In this document: positions 7,622 to 16,440 of the stretch, piece by piece
Position numbering within the stretch: position 1 is the stretch's first letter
Layout: every line of letters starts with the position of its first letter
Assembly (NCBI GenBank): GCA_049510055.1
Contig: JBEKZI010000028.1
Coordinates: 1 to 43,923, forward strand
Length of the DNA stretch: 43,923 nucleotides
Direction: 5' to 3'
Source of the DNA: JALHTV01 sp049510055
Lineage (GTDB): Bacteria; Planctomycetota; Phycisphaerae; SM23-33
Program-made: the position numbers and the translations under genes
The notes under the pieces: generated by a model
Database searches by the model: none
What the model was told of the DNA's origin: nothing
What the model saw: the letters and a program-made list of their open reading frames with translations, nothing else

Positions 7622-8542
7622 ATGGCGAGGGCGTTGGAACTAACAAGCTGGCTGGGCGTGAGCATCAGCCACCCCGGCGAATGGGAACTGGCTATCGCCA
7701 GCGGGCCCGATGAGCCGGGGCGGTGCACCTTCACCGACCGCCACTACCACCGCCTGAACATTCAGTGGCGGAAGGTCAAGCAGCCGCCCAAACTGGAGTT
7801 GCTGCTGGAAAAGTACCGCCACAGCGACAAGGGCCAGCTTCGCGAACTGTCGCCGCTGACCAGCCTGCCGGCCGGTTGGGTGGGCCTGCTGCGCAAGGCC
7901 GCCGAGGAAGGGGTCGTCACGTACGCCACCAAGGTCTTTACCCTTTGCGAGCCGCTGCTGCTGGCGGAGGTCACGCTGGTCTGGCCCAAGGAGCAGCAGC
8001 GCGACGCGGCGTTGGAGGCCGCCATCCTGAAGTCCGTGGCCGCGGAGTCTTCCGCCTGGCCGCGGCTGTGGCAGGCGATGGGCCTGAGCCTGGACCTGCC
8101 GCGGCCGTTCGATCTTCGCCGCAACGATTCCAAGGTCGGGCGGGTGAGCTGGGAGTTCGCCGCCCCCGGCCACACCATTCCGCCGTTCGTCGTCCAGCGC
8201 CTGGCCTTGCCGGAATATTGGATCAAGGGCAGCCTGATGGACTGGATGAAGAAGCAGGTGCCGGCGGGGCACAAGGCCGTCAAAGAGGAGGCCGCCGTCG
8301 TCAACGGTCATCCGGCCTGGCGGCTGATCAGCCGCGGCCGGGCCGACCTGTGGTCGAGCCTGCGCGGCCGGCGGCTCCTGCGGCTGGACCTGGCTTGGCT
8401 GTGCCCCCAGGAAAGCCGGGTCTACCACCTCATCACCCATCGGACGAGCAGGACGGAGGAACCGGCCCTGCCGGAAGGGCTGGTCATCCGGTGCTGCCGG
8501 CCGGTGCCGCAAGTCCGTCCCGGCAAGGTGAGGAAAGCATGA
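7622..8542 (+). CDS. conserved-looking protein of unknown function, first gene of the envelope operon
   Basis: I do not recognise this 306-residue protein. It opens with SWLGVSISHPGEWELAI and contains several W- and P-rich strands and amphipathic helices (WPKEQQRDAALEAAILKS near 120). It has no clear signal peptide or membrane segment, so it is likely cytoplasmic. The opening pattern 'G-x-S-x-x-x-P-x-x-W' is loosely reminiscent of PsbP/DUF1795-type folds, but I would not assign it. The ATG at 7622 is the first in a sensible context; longer in-frame extensions overlap the promoter. Its stop overlaps the next start by 4 nt (ATGA), tying it to the PqqD-like gene. Confidence 0.75.
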   Translation: MARALELTSWLGVSISHPGEWELAIASGPDEPGRCTFTDRHYHRLNIQWRKVKQPPKLELLLEKYRHSDKGQLRELSPLTSLPAGWVGLLRKAAEEGVVTYATKVFTLCEPLLLAEVTLVWPKEQQRDAALEAAILKSVAAESSAWPRLWQAMGLSLDLPRPFDLRRNDSKVGRVSWEFAAPGHTIPPFVVQRLALPEYWIKGSLMDWMKKQVPAGHKAVKEEAAVVNGHPAWRLISRGRADLWSSLRGRRLLRLDLAWLCPQESRVYHLITHRTSRTEEPALPEGLVIRCCRPVPQVRPGKVRKA

Positions 8543-8937
8543 AGTGGCGCGGGCAAAAACAGTTGCAACCCCAGCCGTCCGCGGCTAATCTGCTTGCGGC
8601 CGTCCCGTACCGGAACCGGGCCATGGAGATCACCTTCCGGCCCGACGGGAGCGCCTTGGTGTCCATACCGATACCCAGGCCGAAGTTCCTTGTGCCTCCT
8701 TTGAGCTGGATTTTGCCGTTTTCCCACCACCGACGGGTGGAGCTGGAGCCAGTAGGGGCGGGCGTGCTGAGGATGTGCGACGGTCGGCGAACCGTGGAAG
8801 CCATCATCGAGGAATTCGCCGCCGATCACAAATTGTCGTTCCGCGAGGCGCAGCTTTCGGTGGCGCAATTTCTCCGGCAGTTGACGCAGCGCGGGTTGAT
8901 AGCCGTCGTGGGCGGGGGCAAGGACGACCGCGGATGA
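8539..8937 (+). CDS. PqqD-like protein (RiPP recognition element fold)
   Basis: This 132-residue protein has a basic N-terminal half of unknown role and a C-terminal PqqD-type winged-helix module. The module covers residues about 72-128: RVELEPVGAGVLRMCDG, then RTVEAIIEEFA, then the helix ending VAQFLRQLTQRGLIAVV. PqqD domains bind leader peptides and present substrates to a partner enzyme in peptide modification or export. No radical-SAM enzyme or obvious precursor peptide is visible nearby. It overlaps its neighbours by 4 nt on both sides (ATGA twice), so it is co-translated with the unknown protein and the FtsX-type permease. It may present a substrate to the transporter, which is an inference from position. 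Confidence 0.8.
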   Translation: MKWRGQKQLQPQPSAANLLAAVPYRNRAMEITFRPDGSALVSIPIPRPKFLVPPLSWILPFSHHRRVELEPVGAGVLRMCDGRRTVEAIIEEFAADHKLSFREAQLSVAQFLRQLTQRGLIAVVGGGKDDRG

Positions 8938-10538
8938 AGGCGATCGAGGTCCGAGAGCAGGTGCGCTTGCCGCTGGGGCGGTGTCTGGAGCTGGTGCTCA
9001 GCGGCCTCAAATACCGCTTGTTCCGCGCCGCCATCACCGTCACGATCATCGCCCTGGCCGGGGCGTTCCTGATGGTCATGCTCACCGACGGCTTCACCGC
9101 CCGCCAGGTGGCCAAGACCGTCGCCGAACGCATCGCCCCGCGCGAAACCTTCCGCTTCTGGGTGGCGCGGATCTCCCTGCCCCTGCTACCGCTGCAACTG
9201 GCGGACGAGCTGGCCTCCGCCAAACCCGGCCAGGTCGCCTGGGAAGAGTTCGCCACCTGGGGCCACTTGAGCGCCGAAGACCTCAACCGCCTGGCCGAGG
9301 CGGCCCGGCGCCATCACAAGTATCTGGCTTACTTCCAGAATCTAGGCGAGGGACAGCGCCGCGGCCTGGTCGGGGCGGTGACGGATGAGGCCCTGTTCGC
9401 CGATCTGGCGGACCCGGCCAAGTTCGCGGCCTTCCGGGAAGCCCTCAAGACGTCCACCCAGCAGTTCCCCACGTCCGTCGAGGAGTTCCAGCAATTCCTG
9501 AAGGACTGGCAGGCCGCCGAACCGGCGCGACAGAAGATCCTGGCCGGCGACGCCGCGGCGGTGGAGCAGGTCAAAACCAAATTCCTCACCGGCGCCCAGA
9601 CGCCGCAGTCGCTGCTGGCCAAGGCTGATAAAAATCTCCTGGATACCCTGACGTCCCTGGGATTCCACATGCCCGCGGACATCCTGCCCCTGCTGCGGGA
9701 GCAGGCGGCCTGGAACCTCGACGCCAAGACGCTGATCTCCCTGTACGTCGGCCCGGCGGCGAACCAGACCGGCGCCGACCTGATCGGGGCCGGCGAGGGC
9801 GACAACGGCGGCGAGACCGCCGAGGAGCCTGGCAACGCGCCCAAGGCCGAGGCGGAAGCCAAGCCCATCCGAAAAGGCGTGGTGCTGGTGAAGAACCTCC
9901 TGGCCACCCGCCTGGACGTCAACGTCACCAAGCTTAACGATCAGATGCTTTACCACTACCTGACCTCCGCCGAAGGCGCCAAATGGTTCGTCGACGCGAC
10001 CGCCTGCGACAAGAAGCTAGGGCTAAGCGCCAAGCGAGTGCAGCAGGTAGCTGCCTACGTGATGAACGAAAGCCACCTGGAGGACGTCAAAAATAACGTA
10101 AGCCAGGTCGCCGGCTCGGAGGGCTTGCTGGGATTCAACAACCGAACGATCTCCCTGATCTTGGTCAGCTTTCTGGTGTGCATCGTGGGTATCGCCAACG
10201 CCATGCTCATGAGCGTCACGGAGCGCTTCCGCGAGATCGCCACGATGAAGTGCCTGGGCGCCACCGACGGCTTCATCATGATCAACTTTATTCTGGAATC
10301 GGTCATGCAGGGCGTCGCCGGCGGGGCCATCGGGGTGGCGCTGGGATTCCTGCTGGGGTCGCTGCGGGCCTGGAGCTCGTACGGCCTGCTGGCGCTGGGG
10401 AGCCTGCCGCTGTGGCCGATTGTGGCCGCGGCGGGCGTGGCGCTGGTGGTCAGCATTCTCATTTCGGCGATGGCGGCCGTGTATCCGGCCTGGGTGGCGG
10501 CGCGGCTAGCGCCGATGGAGGCGATGCGCATCGAATAG
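8934..10538 (+). CDS. FtsX/MacB-type ABC transporter permease with large extracytoplasmic insert
   Basis: This 534-residue membrane protein has one N-terminal membrane helix (AAITVTIIALAGAFLMVM, about 30-50). A long, largely helical soluble region (about 60-385) follows. Three further helices form the FtsX domain (about 400-534), beginning ISLILVSFLVCIVGIANAML, with the family motif REIATMKCLGATDGFI and ending YPAWVAARLAPMEAMRIE. The helical domain between helices 1 and 2 is larger than in LolC/E and would face the periplasm. The start ATG overlaps the PqqD-like stop by 4 nt, and the ATPase follows after 9 nt, so this is the partner of ATPase 1. MacB- and Lol-like proteins use a mechanotransmission cycle; the substrate here is unknown. 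Confidence 0.88.
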   Translation: MKAIEVREQVRLPLGRCLELVLSGLKYRLFRAAITVTIIALAGAFLMVMLTDGFTARQVAKTVAERIAPRETFRFWVARISLPLLPLQLADELASAKPGQVAWEEFATWGHLSAEDLNRLAEAARRHHKYLAYFQNLGEGQRRGLVGAVTDEALFADLADPAKFAAFREALKTSTQQFPTSVEEFQQFLKDWQAAEPARQKILAGDAAAVEQVKTKFLTGAQTPQSLLAKADKNLLDTLTSLGFHMPADILPLLREQAAWNLDAKTLISLYVGPAANQTGADLIGAGEGDNGGETAEEPGNAPKAEAEAKPIRKGVVLVKNLLATRLDVNVTKLNDQMLYHYLTSAEGAKWFVDATACDKKLGLSAKRVQQVAAYVMNESHLEDVKNNVSQVAGSEGLLGFNNRTISLILVSFLVCIVGIANAMLMSVTERFREIATMKCLGATDGFIMINFILESVMQGVAGGAIGVALGFLLGSLRAWSSYGLLALGSLPLWPIVAAAGVALVVSILISAMAAVYPAWVAARLAPMEAMRIE

Positions 10539-10547
10539 CGAGCGGCC

Positions 10548-11351
10548 ATGAGCGAACCCCCCACCGTCAAAACGCCTCCGGTTGCAGGAGCCTCCGCCGG
10601 CCAGCCCAAGGTCGAGCGGCCGGTCATCATCCGCACGCGCAAGCTCAAGAAGTCCTACCGCATGGGCGAGGTGACCACCGAGGCCCTGCGCGGCGTGGAC
10701 GTGGAAATCTACCGCGGAGAATTTATCTGCGTCATGGGCCCCAGCGGCAGCGGCAAGAGCACCTTCTTCAACATGGTCGGTGGGCTGGACAGCCCCACGA
10801 GCGGCCGAGTGTTCATCGACGAGGTGGACGTGGCCCAATTGAACGCCATCGAGCTGGCGTTCCTCCGCTGCCGCAAGATCGGATACATTTTCCAGACCTA
10901 CAACCTGGTCCAATACATGACCTGCCTGGAAAACGTGACGGTGCCGATGGCCTTCGCCGGCGTCAATTCCGACGAGGCCCGCGAGCGAGGCATGGGGCTG
11001 CTGGACCTGGTGGGGTTGAAGGACCGCTGGTTCCACAAGCCCATCGAGATGTCCGGCGGCCAGCAGCAGCGGACGGCCATCGCCCGGTCCATGGCCAACC
11101 GCCCGGCCATCCTGCTGTGCGACGAGCCCACGGGCAACCTGGACCTCAAGACCGGCGCCGAGATCCATCAGATTCTCAAGAAACTCAACAAGGAACGCGG
11201 CGTGACGATCATCTGCGCCACGCACGACCACCGGTTGATCGACATGGCCGATCGCATCATGTGGATTCGCGACGGCCAGGTGGAGCGCCTGGCGGAACGT
11301 TCCGACGTGACGGTGGAGACCGGGGCGATCGGAGGGACCGAGCATGAGTAG
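10548..11351 (+). CDS. ABC transporter ATP-binding protein (LolD/MacB type), ATPase 1
   Basis: This 267-residue ATPase has a 30-residue Pro/Ala-rich N-terminal extension, then a complete nucleotide-binding domain. Walker A GPSGSGKST is at about 64-72 and the Q-loop is in YIFQTYNL. The signature MSGGQQQRTAIARSM is near 167, Walker B AILLCDEPTGNLDL near 186, and the switch His in CATHDHR near 226. This belongs to the LolD/MacB/FtsE class, which pairs with FtsX-fold permeases. It lies between two such permeases, following the first by 9 nt and overlapping the second by 8 nt. It probably energises the upstream permease; ATPase 2 may serve the other. Confidence 0.95.
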   Translation: MSEPPTVKTPPVAGASAGQPKVERPVIIRTRKLKKSYRMGEVTTEALRGVDVEIYRGEFICVMGPSGSGKSTFFNMVGGLDSPTSGRVFIDEVDVAQLNAIELAFLRCRKIGYIFQTYNLVQYMTCLENVTVPMAFAGVNSDEARERGMGLLDLVGLKDRWFHKPIEMSGGQQQRTAIARSMANRPAILLCDEPTGNLDLKTGAEIHQILKKLNKERGVTIICATHDHRLIDMADRIMWIRDGQVERLAERSDVTVETGAIGGTEHE

Positions 11352-14300
11352 GCCCCGCGTCATCTATGTCCTTCTGGCGGCCCTGGGATTCGCGGCGGCT
11401 GGCGGCGCCGTCCGGGCGGCCGGCCCCCTTTCCCTGCAAACCTTCGAGAACGACGTGCAGGCGCTGACGGCCAACCCTCACCGTCTGGCCGGGTATCCCG
11501 ACGGCAGCCTGGCGGCGGGCCAGTACGTCCTGAAGCGGCTGAAGGACATGGGCTTCGGCAGCAAGGAAATCTTCACGCAGGACGTGCCAGTGATCCAGCC
11601 GATCACCACGCAGAGCGTGCTGGTGGTGGACGGGAATTCCTACCCCATCGTGCCGATGCGGCCGAACATCCTCCAGGCTTCCATCACCCCCGCCGAGGGG
11701 CTCAGCGGTCCGGTCATGTACGTCGGCAAGGGCGACATGCCGGACTATGGCACCGGCGACCCCAACAACAAGATCGTCGCGATGGACCTGGATTGCGGGA
11801 TGAACTGGCTGAACGCCTTTGCCTTCGGGGCCAAGGCCATCCTGATCCTGGGCCCCCCGCCGGGGGGGGGAACCGACGCCCTGGCGCAGCACCACGTGAA
11901 CGTTCCCGCGAATCTGCCGCGGTTCTACGTGCCTTACGAGCTGGCCCAATCGCTGGACCTGACCAACCCCAAGCGCGCGGGCGAGGTGAAGATCCTGGCC
12001 GCCTGCCAGTGGAAGGAGCTGCGCGGCCGGAACGTCATCGCGGTGCTGCAGGGCACCGATCCGGTCTTCGACAGCAAGGATGGTCTGCGTCAGGCGGTCG
12101 TGCTGGCCGCCCCGCTGGACAGCTACTCCGAGTCGCCGGAACTTTCCCCCGGCGCCCGCGACGCCGGAAACTGCGCCGCCCTGCTCCAGATCGCCGAGTA
12201 CCTGCGGGCCCATCGGCCGCGGCGCGACGTGATCCTGTGCTTCTTCGACGGCGAGGCGCTCAACCACATGGGCTCGCGGGCCTTCTACGGGGCGCTGTTC
12301 CGCCGAATGAAGGACACCAAGCTGGCCAGCATCTCCCTGGACGAACGAGCCAAGCAAGAGGCCGCCGAAACCCAGCATTACCAAGAGATCCAGGACATCC
12401 TCAAACAGACGGACCTCATGGGCCAAGCGACCCGGAAGATCAATCGCTACGACGACATGATGCGCATGTTGCAGGCCGAGGCCAAAACCTTGGGCGAGGA
12501 GACGGACGAAGCGCTCCGCCCCAAGCGTCTGGCCCTGGATGAGACCCAGGACAATCAGAACAGGTTTCGCAAGGCCGCCAAGACCGCGACCGGCAAGGAC
12601 AAGGCCGCCCTGGAGGCGAAGATTGAGGCCCTCCAGCCCACCCTTGAAACGTTGCAGAAGCAAGTCGACGCCCTCCAGGACCAGAGCGTGCAGTGGAACA
12701 ACGTCCAGCGGGACCTCCATTACGAGCGGAGCGATCCCAACCACAGCGAGACGCTCGCCCGCGTGGTGCAGGTGACGCGCGAGAATTGCCAGCGGCGCCT
12801 GGCCGAGCTGGCCCAGGACACGGAGGAAACCCAACAGGCCAAGCACCTGTACAACAACATCGGCCCCAAGCACAGCTCCATCGTCCTGCACGTGAGCATC
12901 GACCTGGGCGACGCCCAAAGCCGCTGGACGTTCATCCACGGCGACGACTCCCTGCCGATGGACAACGACAAAGTGGGCATCTACGCCCAGCACTTCAAGA
13001 CGATCACCGCCATCGCCAAGGCCATGGGCGAGGAAGTATCCGACTTCGAGCCGCGGGCCGTTTCGCAGCTTTACGACAACCGCATCTTCGCCCCGGCCCG
13101 GTTTGCCGACAGCGGGGCGATGGCCCGGATGTTTTCCCTCTGGAACCTGTCCGTGATGACGGTCATGGACCGCATGCCCCGCCAGGGGCTGCCGACCGAC
13201 ACGCGGGCGGCCCTGAACCGCAACGTCCTGTTCGACCAGGTGCCGCAGGTCTCTGCGCTCCTGAAGCGCCTGATCGACGACGAGGAGTTGGACATGCCGC
13301 CTTCGGCCCGGCCTGAAGTGCGATATGCCGAGGCCACCTGGTCGAGCTCCAACGCCAAGAGCAGCGGCCCGGGGGTGAAACTCAGCGGAATCGGCGGGGC
13401 CCTGCGGTCCAGGTCTCTTCGGGACGCCTTCGTCGCCATCCTTCGCAACGACGGCTGGACGAAGATGCCCGTCGAGTCGTTCATTCCGGGCTTCGTGGAC
13501 CCGATCATGGCCAAGACCAACACGCACGGCATCTTCGAGATCGGGCCGTATTCGACGTCCTATTACAGCAAAGAACCCTACACGACCAACGCCAGCAAGA
13601 AACCTTACTTCATCGCCGCCTCGTTTGATCAGTCCACCAGGGACATTAAGTCGGTTGTGGCCCCTCGCGGATTGATCAACGCCATGTCCAACACGACCAA
13701 GCTGAACGGCAACGTGGACTTCACGAAGGCCGGCGTGCTGATTTTCCTGACGCGAGCCAAGACCTTCGTCAACTACGGCTCCGACCGCGGCGCCACCGCC
13801 TCCATCGCCATGGGGGCGACGTCCACCACGGCCTTTTCCAAGGACCGCAACCTGTTGTGCGAATGGGGCGATGTGACGACCATTTTCGCCCCCGCCGATA
13901 CCAAAGGCATCAAGTTGTTCAATAAGTCGGCCCTGGTCGAACTGAACAACACCAACACCAAGGACGGTTATCAGGGCACGGGGCTGTCGCTGGACGACCC
14001 GTTCGATCACCCTTCCGCCGAACCCATGACCGCCCACGACCTGCGGACGCTGAACGAGTACCGCCTGCAATTGCTGCGGGAGGTCCGCATCCATCAGGAG
14101 TCGCTGGAGGACCTGACCGGCCGGGCCAAGGACCTGGAAATCGACGCCCAGACGCATCACGGCCAGGCCTCGACGGATTGGTACGTCGGCACGCTGTCGG
14201 CGGCGGCGGCGTTCTCGCGCCTGGTCTATATCCCCCTGATCGACGTGATGAACGACCTGGTCACGGCCGTGGTGCTGTTGATGCTGCTGGCCATGCCGTT

Positions 14301-16440
14301 CGCCTACGCCCTGGAGCGATTGCTGATCGGCACGCCGCACATCTACCGGCAGATCGCCTGGTTCGGTTTGTTCTTCCTGCTGACGTTCCTTTTGCTGTTC
14401 GCCGTCAACCCCGCGTTCAAGATCGCCTCCACGCCCGTCATCATCTTCCTGGCCTTCGCGATCATCTTGCTGAGTTCGCTGGTGATCTTCATCATGGTCC
14501 GCAGGCTCCAGACGGAGGTCCGCAAGATGCAGGGGCTGTCGGCCACGGTGCATAGCGTGGACGTTTCGCGCCTCAGCACGATGATGGCCGCGGTGAACAT
14601 GGGCATCTCGACGATGCGCCGCCGCCCCTTGCGGACGCTGCTGACGGCCGTCACCGTCGTTCTGCTGACCTTTACCATCCTGACCTTCGCTTCCTTCGGA
14701 AGCAGTTGGGGCATTTGGCGCACCTACGAAGGGGCGATGAGCAATTCTCCGCCCCACATCGCCGTGCGGCATCCGCTGTGGAGCCCCATCGCCGAGGGCG
14801 TTTACCAGACCATTCGCGGCCGGTTGGGCAAGGACGTCGAGGTGGTACCCCGCATCTGGGTGTCGGCCACCGCCCAGGAGGCCAAAGACGCCTACCTCGC
14901 GGGCGCCAGCCTGGAGAAACTGTTGTCGGACGAGCGTCAGGAGCGGATCGTGCCGATGGCGGCCGCGTTGGGGCTGGAGATGGCTGACCTGAAGGATGCC
15001 AACGGCAAGCCCCGCCAGGAAGAGCTCCTGGCCGCGTTCGACCCCTCCGCCCGGCTGGACCTGCTGGCCCGCGACGGCATCTTCCTCACCGAGGCCGTCG
15101 CCAAGGACCTGCGGCTCACCGCCGCGGACGTCGGGAAGGCCCGGCTGCTGCTGAGCGGCATGGCCTTCACGTACGGCGGGCTGGTGCAGGACAAGCTCGC
15201 CACCGTGAGCATGCTGGAAGGCAGCAGCGTGCTGCCGGTGGACTACGAGGCCTCCTCGGGCGAGTCGCAGGAAAACCTCTCCCAACAAGCCAACCTCCAA
15301 TTGTCGCTGGCGGAAATGCCCCAGGTGCAGAGCGCCCAGTACGTCACCTTCAACGTGGACCGCGTGGTGGTGATCTCCGCGGCCCGCGCCCGTCTGCTGG
15401 GCGGCACGATCCGCTCGCTGTCGATCTACCCAGTTGCAGAAAAGGTCTCCGTCATCCGCGACCTGGCCGACACCGTCGCCCGCATCACGCAACTGCCGAC
15501 GCACGTGGGCGACCAGGGCGGCGTGTACCGGCTGATCTTCACCTCCCTGGCCAAGGCCAGCGGCTGGCGAGACCTGCTGGTGCCGGTGGTGCTGGGCGGG
15601 TTGATCATCTTCGCCACAATGCTGGGCAGCGTCAGCGACCGCGAGCGGGAGATTTACACCTTCAGCTCCCTGGGCCTGGCCCCGCCCCACGTGGCTAGCC
15701 TGTTCTTCGCCGAGGCGGCCATGTACGCCGTCATCGGCGGCATGGGCGGCTACTTGCTGGGGCAGGTCGTCGCGCGGTTGCTAGCCTGGTTGGGCGGCAC
15801 CTTCGGCTGGTCGGTGCCCACCATGAACTACAGCTCCACCAACGCCATCGTCACGATCCTGATCGTCATGGGCACGGTGCTGATCTCGACGATCTACCCG
15901 GCGGTCAAGGCGTCACGATCGGCCAACCCGGGCATCCAGAGGACTTGGCAGATCCCCAAGCCCCAGGGCAATCTTTACGATCTGATCTTCCCCTTCACCG
16001 TCTCGACCTACGACATCACCGGCGTGGTGAGCTTCCTGAGGGAGCATTTCGAGAACTACACCGACACGTCGCTGGGCGTTTTCGCCACCACGTCCTGCTC
16101 CATCTTCCGCCAGAAGGGCAACGACATGCTGGGTTTCCGGGCGACGGCGGCCCTGGCACCGTTCGACCTGGGCGTGAACCAGAGCTTCGCCATGCTCAGC
16201 CAGCCCAGCGACATCGAAGGCATCGACGAGGTCCGCATCCTGATCTACCGCCTCAGCGGCGCCCCCGGCGACTGGCAGCGCGGCAACCGCGTGTTCATCA
16301 ACGATCTGCGGAAGCAACTGCTGATCTGGCGATCGCTGCCGGCGGAGGTGATGGACAAGTATCGCGACAAGACGCTTGGGGCGTGGGACAATCTGCCCGT
16401 CGAACAGGTCGACCCTGACACCGTGGGAGCCTCCGCGTGA
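11344..16440 (+). CDS. giant fusion: degenerate M28 peptidase-like domain plus FtsX-type permease
   Basis: This 1698-residue protein has a signal peptide (1-26, cleavage near VRAA) and a region like an M28 aminopeptidase (about 30-330). There PLDSYSES (about 255), SPGARDAGNCAALLQIAEYL (about 268) and ILCFFDGEALNHMGSRAF (about 297) align with M28 zinc motifs. The usual metal His is Pro and the second Glu of the EE pair is Ala, so catalysis is doubtful. A charged coiled-coil-like stretch (about 340-500) is inserted, and the M28-like fold appears to resume to about 720. After a further extracytoplasmic region come membrane helices near 968-993, 1003-1022, 1027-1052 and 1098-1122, then a soluble region, then the FtsX core at 1412-1525 (SDREREIYTFSSLGLAPPHV). 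A 170-residue C-terminal domain follows. Its stop overlaps the next start (GTGA). Confidence 0.82.
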   Translation: MSRPRVIYVLLAALGFAAAGGAVRAAGPLSLQTFENDVQALTANPHRLAGYPDGSLAAGQYVLKRLKDMGFGSKEIFTQDVPVIQPITTQSVLVVDGNSYPIVPMRPNILQASITPAEGLSGPVMYVGKGDMPDYGTGDPNNKIVAMDLDCGMNWLNAFAFGAKAILILGPPPGGGTDALAQHHVNVPANLPRFYVPYELAQSLDLTNPKRAGEVKILAACQWKELRGRNVIAVLQGTDPVFDSKDGLRQAVVLAAPLDSYSESPELSPGARDAGNCAALLQIAEYLRAHRPRRDVILCFFDGEALNHMGSRAFYGALFRRMKDTKLASISLDERAKQEAAETQHYQEIQDILKQTDLMGQATRKINRYDDMMRMLQAEAKTLGEETDEALRPKRLALDETQDNQNRFRKAAKTATGKDKAALEAKIEALQPTLETLQKQVDALQDQSVQWNNVQRDLHYERSDPNHSETLARVVQVTRENCQRRLAELAQDTEETQQAKHLYNNIGPKHSSIVLHVSIDLGDAQSRWTFIHGDDSLPMDNDKVGIYAQHFKTITAIAKAMGEEVSDFEPRAVSQLYDNRIFAPARFADSGAMARMFSLWNLSVMTVMDRMPRQGLPTDTRAALNRNVLFDQVPQVSALLKRLIDDEELDMPPSARPEVRYAEATWSSSNAKSSGPGVKLSGIGGALRSRSLRDAFVAILRNDGWTKMPVESFIPGFVDPIMAKTNTHGIFEIGPYSTSYYSKEPYTTNASKKPYFIAASFDQSTRDIKSVVAPRGLINAMSNTTKLNGNVDFTKAGVLIFLTRAKTFVNYGSDRGATASIAMGATSTTAFSKDRNLLCEWGDVTTIFAPADTKGIKLFNKSALVELNNTNTKDGYQGTGLSLDDPFDHPSAEPMTAHDLRTLNEYRLQLLREVRIHQESLEDLTGRAKDLEIDAQTHHGQASTDWYVGTLSAAAAFSRLVYIPLIDVMNDLVTAVVLLMLLAMPFAYALERLLIGTPHIYRQIAWFGLFFLLTFLLLFAVNPAFKIASTPVIIFLAFAIILLSSLVIFIMVRRLQTEVRKMQGLSATVHSVDVSRLSTMMAAVNMGISTMRRRPLRTLLTAVTVVLLTFTILTFASFGSSWGIWRTYEGAMSNSPPHIAVRHPLWSPIAEGVYQTIRGRLGKDVEVVPRIWVSATAQEAKDAYLAGASLEKLLSDERQERIVPMAAALGLEMADLKDANGKPRQEELLAAFDPSARLDLLARDGIFLTEAVAKDLRLTAADVGKARLLLSGMAFTYGGLVQDKLATVSMLEGSSVLPVDYEASSGESQENLSQQANLQLSLAEMPQVQSAQYVTFNVDRVVVISAARARLLGGTIRSLSIYPVAEKVSVIRDLADTVARITQLPTHVGDQGGVYRLIFTSLAKASGWRDLLVPVVLGGLIIFATMLGSVSDREREIYTFSSLGLAPPHVASLFFAEAAMYAVIGGMGGYLLGQVVARLLAWLGGTFGWSVPTMNYSSTNAIVTILIVMGTVLISTIYPAVKASRSANPGIQRTWQIPKPQGNLYDLIFPFTVSTYDITGVVSFLREHFENYTDTSLGVFATTSCSIFRQKGNDMLGFRATAALAPFDLGVNQSFAMLSQPSDIEGIDEVRILIYRLSGAPGDWQRGNRVFINDLRKQLLIWRSLPAEVMDKYRDKTLGAWDNLPVEQVDPDTVGASA

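Noticed and set aside
11257..15690. A 1477-codon open frame antisense to the giant fusion gene
   Set aside because: High GC with G/C third positions keeps antisense frames open. The translation is rich in His, Gly, Gln and Arg with no domain, and the plus strand carries signal peptide, membrane helices and family motifs.
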